Below are positions 16,395-23,910 of a stretch of DNA of 50,542 nt, in pieces (within the stretch, counting starts at the first letter, position 1; each line of letters opens with the position of its first letter). The notes beneath the pieces are model-generated. The model had not been told where the DNA came from. It was given only the letters and a program-made list of their open reading frames with translations, and did no database searches. The stretch spans positions 1 to 50,542 of the forward strand of contig NZ_NWSX01000042.1 in assembly GCF_002531825.1 (NCBI RefSeq), in the 5' to 3' direction. The stretch comes from Rhizobium sp. J15 (lineage in GTDB: Bacteria > Pseudomonadota > Alphaproteobacteria > Rhizobiales > Rhizobiaceae). Made by a program: the position numbers and the translations under genes.

Positions 16395-17543
16395 ATGATT
16401 TCAATGGTTTACGATATCGCGAAAATCAGCATGACAGCCCTCATGCGGCCGGCTTTCGATGCCGGTATCGCACTCACCCGTCTCGACGAGCGCATCGCCC
16501 GCTCGCCAGTCGGCGCGGGCTTCCTCGAACGCCAAAACTTCACCGACGCCTGCGCCTCGCTGTGGGTCGACGGCGAACTCGTGCATCTCGAAGACCTGGT
16601 CCTGCACGACGCCACCCGCGACATCCGCACCCCGACCCACGAACTGACCATCGCCCGCGATGTTTTACGAACCCGTCGGCGCGTCGCTGGGCAGTCGCCG
16701 GACTGGGCCTTGTCCGCAGAGGGTATCCGAGTTTTGCGACAGACGTCGGACATCAATCCGGGCAGCGCAGGGGCGATGGAGCCGGCCGGCGTCAATCGGC
16801 CCGCGGCCGCTGCAAAAAATCCGGAAGGGGAGGGGGACGATGTCGACGACGTCGAGAACCTTCCGGGTGTCGACTACGCCGCGATCGACGCGGTGCTGGC
16901 CCGATCGGAGGCGGCGATCGAACAAGCAAGAAAGCCCGGACGGACTTCGGCCGATGCCCGGGAACGAGACCCTCTCGTCTATGATCTCGACTGGGACGAG
17001 GACGAACGCCTGGAGGAATGGCGCGGCGTCCTGCGCCAGGCCGAACACCTGCCGGCCGTGCTGCAGGCGATTATCGCCCTCGATGCCTGGAACGAGCTTT
17101 CCGTCCTGCAGCACGCCCCTTGGCTTGGTCGGCTGTTTTCCGCATCGATCCTACGCCAGGCGGGCATCACGTCAGGTGCTCATCTGGCCGCTATCAACCT
17201 CGGCCTGAAAACCATTCCGGTCGATCGGCGCCGGCATCGCGATCGCGAAACCCGGCTGCTTGCCATTGCGAATGGATTGCTGGCGGCCGCCGAGATCGGC
17301 ATGAAGGAACATGACAGGCTGGCGCTTGCCCGGCAGATCATGGAACGCAAATTGGCGGGAAGACGAACGTCTTCAAAACTGCCGGAACTGGTCGAGCTCG
17401 TCATGGCGAAACCGTTGGTGTCGGCCGGCATGGTGGCGAACACCCTCGAGGTGACGCCGCAGGCTGCGCGGCGGATTGTTTTGGAGCTCGGCCTCAGAGA
17501 GATGACGGGGCGGGGGAGGTTTCGGGCGTGGGGGATTATCTAG
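16395..17543 (+). CDS. DUF1612 / helix-turn-helix protein, RHE_PE00001 type
   Basis: A 382-aa protein of a family that is widespread on rhizobial plasmids. Diagnostic stretches are ALTRLDERIARSPVGAGFLE, DACASLWVDGELVHLEDLVL and HDATRDIRTPTHELTIARDV in the N-terminal 100 residues. The middle (about 125-165) is a low-complexity acidic/Pro-Ala linker. The C-terminal DUF1612 part ends in a helix-turn-helix (PLVSAGMVANTLEVTPQAAR). The function is unknown; DNA binding is likely. It often lies near repABC or transposon-rich zones, as here. The ATG at 16395 and an internal ATG at 16404 are both possible starts. Confidence 0.88.
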   Translation: MISMVYDIAKISMTALMRPAFDAGIALTRLDERIARSPVGAGFLERQNFTDACASLWVDGELVHLEDLVLHDATRDIRTPTHELTIARDVLRTRRRVAGQSPDWALSAEGIRVLRQTSDINPGSAGAMEPAGVNRPAAAAKNPEGEGDDVDDVENLPGVDYAAIDAVLARSEAAIEQARKPGRTSADARERDPLVYDLDWDEDERLEEWRGVLRQAEHLPAVLQAIIALDAWNELSVLQHAPWLGRLFSASILRQAGITSGAHLAAINLGLKTIPVDRRRHRDRETRLLAIANGLLAAAEIGMKEHDRLALARQIMERKLAGRRTSSKLPELVELVMAKPLVSAGMVANTLEVTPQAARRIVLELGLREMTGRGRFRAWGII

Positions 17544-17639
17544 TCGGAAAGTTCTGTTGCCGCCGTCTGCGCCGCCGTTTTCCCGTCGCCCATGCCTTCT
17601 TGGGCTCATATTTTCCTCTGCGCACGTCGGCGATGAGCG

Positions 17640-17897
17640 CTAACACGAAGACCGGATGGGAAACAGGTCCTCACCGAAATGGTGAAGCCTCGTCTGATGG
17701 CGACGGCATAGCCACCGGACTTTCAAAGGCTGATCATATTGATCGTGATGGGCATCGACGGCTTCGTTGCCGCAGACCTCACACGTGTCCTTTCTCAGCT
17801 CGCCCGCCTTCACTGCACGCTGCACGACGAGGTGAGCCTCATACTTTGCGGGATTGGCTCGTCGCCAATTAGCCTGACGGGTATCGGTTTTGAGCAT
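17640..17897 (-). CDS. Small zinc-finger/HNH-like protein
   Basis: An 85-aa protein with a compact metal-site pattern: CEVCGNEAVDAHHDQYDQP followed by VRWLCRRHQTRLH. The Cys-x2-Cys, His-His and Cys-x2-His spacing is that of small HNH-type or zinc-binding proteins often carried by phages and plasmids. The N-terminal 35 residues are basic. I cannot tell whether it is an active nuclease. It starts 17 bp after the stop of the preceding gene in a three-gene minus-strand operon. Confidence 0.68.
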   Translation of the reverse strand: MLKTDTRQANWRRANPAKYEAHLVVQRAVKAGELRKDTCEVCGNEAVDAHHDQYDQPLKVRWLCRRHQTRLHHFGEDLFPIRSSC

Positions 17898-17914
17898 CTA
17901 CGCAGTCTTCCCGG

Positions 17915-18175
17915 TCAGTTCAAGGTGTAGCGCTTCCAGGGTATGGCCTGCATAGGCACCCGCGACAGAAAATTAACGAGATCACGTCGGCCACGATATG
18001 TCGGTACGCCCCGGCTGTTTTGCGCCATGAGAACGATCGGCACGCCCGGGAATGCCGGCTGGAAGCTATACGCAACCTCATCGGCTTGATGGCCGCTGTT
18101 CAGAACGTGCGGCTTAACTATGACGATGGCGAATGTGACGCCTTGCTCGCGGACTAATGCGCCTTCAAACTGCAT
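17915..18175 (-). CDS. Conserved hypothetical protein
   Basis: An 86-aa protein starting at ATG 18175, preceded by a strong AAGGAGAG ribosome site. It is compact and mixed alpha/beta: FAIVIVKPHVL, then PIVLMAQNSRGVPTYRGR, and an IPWKRY end. No catalytic motif is evident. Similar small proteins are known to me from rhizobial genomes as uncharacterised proteins. It is the middle gene of a minus-strand operon with a DUF2188 protein upstream and the zinc/HNH-like protein downstream. Confidence 0.65.
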   Translation of the reverse strand: MQFEGALVREQGVTFAIVIVKPHVLNSGHQADEVAYSFQPAFPGVPIVLMAQNSRGVPTYRGRRDLVNFLSRVPMQAIPWKRYTLN

Positions 18176-18226
18176 TTCTTCTCTCCTTTGATGAAGAGGC
18201 CGCCTCACTCCAGGCGGCCTCAGGTT

Positions 18227-18451
18227 TTAGCCACGCGGCGGGAACGGATCGCGACCGTAGGAATCCTTGTCTCGGATTTGTCCGTTGGGACGGTGGATAA
18301 CCACTTCGCTCTGCTGGTTGATCGCAATCTTGCGAGCAGCAGCAGCCGCGTCGGCCTGCGTTCCATGCGTGGAGGTCACTCGCTGATTTCCAGCGCCCCG
18401 CACGGCCCATTCGCCGTTATGGGGAACCACATGCTGATTTTTCTTTGTCAT
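18227..18451 (-). CDS. DUF2188 domain protein
   Basis: A 74-aa protein from ATG 18451 with AAGGAA upstream. It has the short DUF2188 pattern: NQHVVPHNGEWAVRGAGN, an Ala-rich helix (QADAAAAARKIA), then SEVVIHRPNGQIRDKDSYG and a PFPPRG tail. The function of this domain is unknown; it is common as a single small protein in Proteobacteria. It is the first gene of the minus-strand operon and divergent from ietA, so the two operons share the short control region 18452-18567. Confidence 0.82.
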   Translation of the reverse strand: MTKKNQHVVPHNGEWAVRGAGNQRVTSTHGTQADAAAAARKIAINQQSEVVIHRPNGQIRDKDSYGRDPFPPRG

Positions 18452-18507
18452 TGCATCAGATTCCTTTTTCTTGAGTGCCATACCAGTTTACATTAATGAA
18501 AATTTAA

Positions 18508-18536
18508 TTGTCAATACGGCTATTGTGGTTTACGAA
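18508..18536 (+). promoter_or_regulatory. Candidate ietA promoter
   Basis: TTGTCA at 18508-18513, a 17-bp spacer and TACGAA at 18531-18536, in an AT-rich patch about 30 bp before the ietA start. Spacing is ideal and four of six bases of the -10 fit. The same patch must carry the divergent DUF2188 promoter. Confidence 0.4.
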
Positions 18537-18567
18537 TTGGGACAGAAATTTTACGCATGGAGTGATC

Positions 18568-19692
18568 ATGACCATTGAGATGAAAAATGTGCTGGAGTTG
18601 GCCGATGCGGCACTTTCCGCTGACTACACGCGCGTACGCAGAGCTGCGAATGCGCTCGCGCGAGATCTCGACAAGAATGGTGAGACTTCCATTGCCAAGG
18701 AACTGAAGGCCCTGGTGCGCAAGAGGGGGGTGCCTTTGAAGGCGTCTGGCTACGTGGAATCGCTACCAGTGGACTCGAAATCCCGCTTGCCGCTTGTCGA
18801 GGAGCAGACCTGGCCCGATACGCCCATTTTTCTCAACGAAGGCGGGTGGCATGTTTTCAGCGATTTCATCGCGGATGCCCGGCGCATTGATGACTTGAGC
18901 GCCAAAGGGTTGGCGTCACGTCTTGGGCTTCTGCTCTCGGGCCCGCCAGGAACGGGCAAGTCTCTCCTTGCCGGCCATATCGCTGCGCAATTGTCTCGTC
19001 CGCTATATGTTGTCCGGCTCGACTCGGTCATCTCCTCTTTGCTCGGGGACACCGCCAAAAATATCCGCTCGGTGTTTGATTTCGTGCCGGCGCGAAACGC
19101 CGTTCTTTTTCTCGATGAGATGGATGCAGTCGCAAAGCTGCGTGACGATCGGCACGAGTTGGGCGAGCTCAAACGCGTCGTCAATACCGTCATTCAAGCG
19201 TTGGACGGGCTGGACCCGAGCTCGATCGTGGTTGCTGCAACCAATCATGCGCATCTTCTTGATCCTGCAATATGGAGGCGGTTTCCTTATAAAATTGAAC
19301 TCGGTCTTCCGGATGAAAGCGTTCGCGCTGACCTTTGGCGCCATTTTCTTTTTGAGGACAAAGATGAGGAGAGTCGCGCCGAGCTATTCGCCGTCGTGTC
19401 CGAAGGGTTGTCGGGGGCCGATATCGAAACGATGAGTCTGTCGGCGCGGCGTCATGCCGTTCATGAGTCGCGTGACATTGATTTTGGAGCCATCGTTGCG
19501 GCTCTGCTTGAGCCGCGTTCAGGCCGTACTGTCCCTGTACAGCGGCAGCCATTGGATGCGGAGCAGAAACGCCAGGTTGCAATTGCCCTCAAGGAGAAGT
19601 ACGCCATTGGGGGCGCGGATACCGCCCGCATTCTCGGAGTGTCACGGCAAGCCATTTATGCTTACCTGAAGCAACAGGAAGGGGAGGTGTAG
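18568..19692 (+). CDS. ietA: AAA-type ATPase IetA
   Basis: A 374-aa AAA ATPase. Walker A is SGPPGTGKSLLA near residue 125, Walker B is LFLDEMDA near 180, followed by sensor 1 (VVAATNHA) and an arginine-finger region (LDPAIWRRFPY). The last 30 residues form a helix-turn-helix (TARILGVSRQAIYAYL), which could allow autoregulation. In Ti plasmids IetA and the adjacent protease IetS act together to raise plasmid stability and incompatibility, with IetA as the antitoxin-like partner; related pairs have also been reported as antiphage systems. The ATG at 18568 has GGAGTGATC upstream. It is 1 bp from ietS and 7 kb from repC, so the Ti-plasmid role is plausible here. Confidence 0.88.
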   Translation: MTIEMKNVLELADAALSADYTRVRRAANALARDLDKNGETSIAKELKALVRKRGVPLKASGYVESLPVDSKSRLPLVEEQTWPDTPIFLNEGGWHVFSDFIADARRIDDLSAKGLASRLGLLLSGPPGTGKSLLAGHIAAQLSRPLYVVRLDSVISSLLGDTAKNIRSVFDFVPARNAVLFLDEMDAVAKLRDDRHELGELKRVVNTVIQALDGLDPSSIVVAATNHAHLLDPAIWRRFPYKIELGLPDESVRADLWRHFLFEDKDEESRAELFAVVSEGLSGADIETMSLSARRHAVHESRDIDFGAIVAALLEPRSGRTVPVQRQPLDAEQKRQVAIALKEKYAIGGADTARILGVSRQAIYAYLKQQEGEV

Positions 19693-19693
19693 T

Positions 19694-21952
19694 ATGGTGG
19701 AGCCTAGAGACCAACCCCTTCTCTATCCCGTTCTGAGCCTTCAGATGGATCCGGCGCTGCGGAGTCCGACGGGGCGTGGCAAAGGCATCGACAGCATCGT
19801 CAAGGAGCGGCTCGGCCGGCAGCAGGACGTGCTCGCGAGCGAAACACGCGACATTTATGAACACCGGACAGAGTTGCCCACATACTCGGGATTAACGCAC
19901 CTAGTCGTTCGGATGTTCAGTGAGGATTCCCTTGCTCCAACGCACACCCCCGATGACCTGTTCTCGCAGCGTCATGGATGCAGGCTCGTTGCTCCTCTTC
20001 CTGGCGGCTATTTGATCGAGGCTGAAGTCAAAGAATTGCCTCGCCTCCTTCACGCAATCGAACATCCAATCGGCTATGCGGTCCAAGCCGACATATCCCG
20101 TGTTTCGTCGCTCGAACAATTTGATGCCAAAAGTCGTTTGCGCGGTCGATCGGTCAATGAACTCTGGAATTCCGCACCGGAAGATGATGACGGACGTTTG
20201 TTCGTTGTTTGGCTTGCGCCGTTTCGCGATCGAGATGCCAAGGCCGAAGTCCTTGAGCGTATCCAGGGTTTTGCCAATGAGAGGCTGGTCATGCCGACAT
20301 TTACCAGCGTGCGGCTCACGCTCGGGACATCTGAGGAAGCGGAAGAACCGCGTTCTCTCACGACACCACGACAATCCAGCATTGCACGGGCAATGCGAGA
20401 TTATCGAAACACCGGCGTCGGACGCGCTACAGTTCGAATTCCGAACAAAGAAGGGTTGAGACAGCTCATTGCGTCAGGCGCCTCGTATCGCATTGATCCT
20501 GTGCGGCCGATCAGAGTGGCAGCACCTGGCGAAGGAGCGGAGCCTCCTGCACCAGTAATCGATGAGAATGCTCCAATCGTTGCCGTCGTGGATGGCGGTC
20601 TGCATGCAAGAAGCTACACTGCGGCTGAAGCTTTCAGGGCGACACCTTTCGTCACCAACGCCCAAGCCGACAAGCCGCACGGAAATAGCGTTAGCTCCCT
20701 CGTTATCCATGGGCACGCCTGGAACAAAAATCGCTCGCTGCCTGAACTAAACTGCCGTATCGGAACTGTTCAGGCCGTCCCCCATCGGAACGCCAATCGG
20801 CGCTTCGATGAGCGGGAGTTGGTGGACTATCTGGCGGAGGTTGCGCGTCTTTATCCAGAAGCGCGCGTCTGGAACATCTCTGCCAATCAGGACGGCGCCG
20901 GTTTGGATCCCTCCGAGGTAAGCGTTCTCGGCCATGAAATCAGTCTTCTGGCGAGATCTGCTGGATTTCTTCCAGTGATCTCCGTTGGAAATGTCAGCCC
21001 GGACAACAATTCCCGGCCCAATCCGCCAGCTGATTGCGAAGCGGCGATTGTGGTAGGTGGCCGTCAGGCGCTCCCGGATGGAACGCCAGGCGACCGTTGC
21101 CCTGCCTGTCTCCCCGGTCCCGGCCCCGATGGGATGATGAAACCGGACCTATCATGGTTTTCGAATCTTAGGATGCTGGGTGGGGTCGTCGATACGGGAA
21201 GCAGCTACGCAACGCCATTGGTATCGTCTTTGGCAGCCCACACTTTCGATAGCTTACGGGAACCAACGCCGGATCTGGTTAAGGCTCTCCTCATCAATTC
21301 AGCCGAGCGAAGTGAGCACGATCCCAACCTCGGTTGGGGAACCCCGTATCAAGGGCACCTTCCTTGGACCTGCGCGCCCGGCAGTGTCACGCTTGCGTGG
21401 CGGGCACAGCTAGAGCCGGGAACCGCATACTACTGGAACGATATTCCCATCCCTCCCGAGCTGGTGCGTGACGGAAAATTGTTCGGACGCGCCAGCTTGA
21501 CCGCTGTTTTGCGGCCTCTCGTGTCGCCGTTTGGCGGCGCAAACTACTTCGCTTCCCGCTTGGAGACATCTCTGGCGTATCAGTCGGGAGCGGATAAGTG
21601 GCCGTCGCTACTTGGCTCAATGAAAGAGTCGACGCTTCCGGAAAACAACGCTCGCGATGAGCTTCGCAAATGGCAGCCTATCAGACGGCACTGCAGAGAC
21701 TTTTCCAAGGGGAGCGGGCTTGGATTTTCCGGTCCACACCTGCGGCTTTATGCCCGCGTGTTCATGCGTGATCTCTACCAATTTGGGTGGACGCATCACA
21801 GCCAGGCGGGGGCGCAAGAAGTTGCTTTCGTGCTTACGCTTTCAAGCGCGGACGGAGAAAAGTCGATCTATGACTCAACTGCTCGTGCGCTCGGAAACTT
21901 CGTCGAGAGCGCCGTCTTGAATCAAGACATCGAGGTCTCGAATGAGCTTTAA
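19694..21952 (+). CDS. ietS: Subtilisin-like serine protease IetS
   Basis: A 752-aa S8-family protease without signal peptide, so cytoplasmic. The catalytic triad is visible: Asp in PIVAVVDGGLHA (about residue 298), His in KPHGNSVSSLV (about 330) and Ser in DTGSSYATPLVSS (about 503). The N-terminal 280 residues precede the protease domain and may contact IetA; the C-terminal 200 residues are beta-rich. In the Ti-plasmid system the protease is the toxic partner that needs the ATPase. The stop of ietA (TAG) and this ATG are one base apart, so translation is coupled. It is complete and appears functional. Confidence 0.9.
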   Translation: MVEPRDQPLLYPVLSLQMDPALRSPTGRGKGIDSIVKERLGRQQDVLASETRDIYEHRTELPTYSGLTHLVVRMFSEDSLAPTHTPDDLFSQRHGCRLVAPLPGGYLIEAEVKELPRLLHAIEHPIGYAVQADISRVSSLEQFDAKSRLRGRSVNELWNSAPEDDDGRLFVVWLAPFRDRDAKAEVLERIQGFANERLVMPTFTSVRLTLGTSEEAEEPRSLTTPRQSSIARAMRDYRNTGVGRATVRIPNKEGLRQLIASGASYRIDPVRPIRVAAPGEGAEPPAPVIDENAPIVAVVDGGLHARSYTAAEAFRATPFVTNAQADKPHGNSVSSLVIHGHAWNKNRSLPELNCRIGTVQAVPHRNANRRFDERELVDYLAEVARLYPEARVWNISANQDGAGLDPSEVSVLGHEISLLARSAGFLPVISVGNVSPDNNSRPNPPADCEAAIVVGGRQALPDGTPGDRCPACLPGPGPDGMMKPDLSWFSNLRMLGGVVDTGSSYATPLVSSLAAHTFDSLREPTPDLVKALLINSAERSEHDPNLGWGTPYQGHLPWTCAPGSVTLAWRAQLEPGTAYYWNDIPIPPELVRDGKLFGRASLTAVLRPLVSPFGGANYFASRLETSLAYQSGADKWPSLLGSMKESTLPENNARDELRKWQPIRRHCRDFSKGSGLGFSGPHLRLYARVFMRDLYQFGWTHHSQAGAQEVAFVLTLSSADGEKSIYDSTARALGNFVESAVLNQDIEVSNEL

Positions 21953-22248
21953 AGTCTCTAAATTGGTAAGACTTTCTCACGACGTCCTCCAGTTTGGGCG
22001 TCTCATTGCCTTCATCAGTTTGCGATTGCCGTCTCCGACGGTTTTGAATTTCAAGGGCACACACTTTCCAGGAAGATACTGTCAAGCGCATGCATACAAC
22101 GACACCGACAGCCAGTAGCTGTCTCCAGAAGCGAACGCAATTGCATCCCGCAAACATCGATTTGACTTTGACATCTTCAGAGAAATGCAAATACTACTTT
22201 GGGGTGCGGGGTTCGTGCGACTAGTGCAGCTCCGAGGAGACGTCACGG
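21953..22248. other. Gap between ietS and the DISARM-like operon
   Basis: Almost 300 bp with no supported gene. It should contain the promoter of the four-gene DISARM-like operon; I could not pick a convincing -35/-10 pair. Confidence 0.4.
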
Positions 22249-23910
22249 TTGCTTGGGACGGCGCCAGCGATAATGCTGGAATGCGGGAAGTGCGAGGCTG
22301 GGGATTTGACGGCGAGGGGACAATCTGCGTGGCCGATGCTCACGGTCGCGAAAGCAGCTGCGCGCGCACTTCTAAAAAATCTACCTGATCATTGTGACAT
22401 CGACTCCGTTTGCATTGATTTGAAGCCTTTCGAGCACAAGGAAGTCGCGATCTTCAGGAATAGGCTCGCTGCATTGTCGCCGCATGACCGCAACTATTGG
22501 CGCGGCACGCTCTATACGCTGATGATGTCGCCTGCGGACCGCCGGGCACAGGCCGCCTATTTCACGCCGCCGTATCTGGCGAACGCCGTTATCGACATGG
22601 CATCGGACCATGGATTCGATATCCTAAAGCACGACGTTCTGGATCCTGCGGCTGGAGGAGCAGCGTTTCTCTCTCTGATTGCGGACAGAATGCACCGTGC
22701 AGGCGTTGCGAAGAAAGATATCGTCAATCGTTTGAACGGCATCGAGATCGACAAACGCCTTGCGCGAATGTCGGAATTTCTGATTGCCGAACAGCTCGAA
22801 GGCTTCCGGAGTCGCCCGATCGTCAAGGTTGGAGACAGCATCCACGCAAGGACGGACGGATCGTACGATCTCGTGATTGCCAACCCTCCATACGGTCGCA
22901 TGAGCCCAGACGAATTGGCGGAAGAGACTTGGGGTAAGGTCGCCTACGGCAACCACATCAACAAGTACGCCGTCTTCACCGAGCTTTGCCTGCGCGTGGT
23001 GAAGACAGGCGGTCTCGTCGCACTCGTCATTCCATCCAGCTTCCGAGGCGGTCCGCTGTATGACCGTATGAGGTCTTATGTTGCAAGCCAAGGCCAGATC
23101 CTGGCGCTGGGGACGGTAACAAACAGGGACGATGTTTTCGCCGACGTTGCTCAAGATGTCAGCGTCTTGCTGGTTAGAAGGGGCGCTCCGCACAGGACCA
23201 AGCATCGGGTGAAGTTTCCTGCAATAACAGGAGCGGGCGTCTCACATCCAGTCCCGGCTGGTCCGCTTCCCAAGGACATATCATCGCCCTGGTTGGCAGG
23301 AACCGACGCGCGGAAGGACCGAGGCGGCGCGACCCTGTCAGACTATCGTGTCTCGGCGAAGGCGGGGTACTTCGTATGGAACCGCGAATGGGACAGAATT
23401 TGCGATCCCGCCGATGAGCAGGCGTACCCTTTGTTCTGGGCGAAGAACGTCAGGGCGAAGACCCTCTGCCGTCCTTTGAACCGCAACGGTGACGGGGTTG
23501 ACTTCGTTCGTGTCCCTCGCGGGAGCACGGCGATCATCGACGGGCCTGCTGCCATCGTGCAGCGCGTCACGAACAGCAGCCAACCACGACGTATCGTTGC
23601 CGCGACGGTCGACCGCGACGCGATCGCCCCGTGGAAGGGTTTTGTCTCTGAAAACCACACGATCGTCCTTTCCGGGTCCAACGACACGGATCTCGACCTT
23701 CTCGTGTCTCTTCTCAATACCAAGGCGGTCGATGAACGCTATCGGGCAGTTTCGGGCACCGCCACCGTCTCAGTGACGCTCCTCCGGGAGCTCGATCTCC
23801 CATCTCCACAAGCCTTGCGAACGGCATTGCTGGAGACCGGCGACATAGAGGAGGCCGCAGTCATTGCCTACCGAAATGCCAGCGTTCAGTCATTTTCGGA
23901 GGCGTCGTGA
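22249..23910 (+). CDS. Adenine-type DNA methyltransferase of a DISARM-like operon
   Basis: A 553-aa N6-adenine-type methyltransferase of the Eco57I/N6_Mtase class. The SAM-binding motif I is LDPAAGGAAFL near residue 133 and the catalytic motif IV is ANPPYGRMSP near 212; AYFTPPYLANAVIDMA precedes them, as in stand-alone and type II methyltransferases. The C-terminal half would be the target-recognition part (ending DERYRAVSGTATVSVTLLRELDLP). It probably marks host DNA as self. TTG 22249 has GAGGAGA at good spacing; ATG 22273 or 22336 are alternatives. The stop overlaps the next start (ATG within 4 bp), so the genes are translated together. It is shorter than the classical DISARM adenine methylase. 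Confidence 0.85.
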   Translation: MLGTAPAIMLECGKCEAGDLTARGQSAWPMLTVAKAAARALLKNLPDHCDIDSVCIDLKPFEHKEVAIFRNRLAALSPHDRNYWRGTLYTLMMSPADRRAQAAYFTPPYLANAVIDMASDHGFDILKHDVLDPAAGGAAFLSLIADRMHRAGVAKKDIVNRLNGIEIDKRLARMSEFLIAEQLEGFRSRPIVKVGDSIHARTDGSYDLVIANPPYGRMSPDELAEETWGKVAYGNHINKYAVFTELCLRVVKTGGLVALVIPSSFRGGPLYDRMRSYVASQGQILALGTVTNRDDVFADVAQDVSVLLVRRGAPHRTKHRVKFPAITGAGVSHPVPAGPLPKDISSPWLAGTDARKDRGGATLSDYRVSAKAGYFVWNREWDRICDPADEQAYPLFWAKNVRAKTLCRPLNRNGDGVDFVRVPRGSTAIIDGPAAIVQRVTNSSQPRRIVAATVDRDAIAPWKGFVSENHTIVLSGSNDTDLDLLVSLLNTKAVDERYRAVSGTATVSVTLLRELDLPSPQALRTALLETGDIEEAAVIAYRNASVQSFSEAS

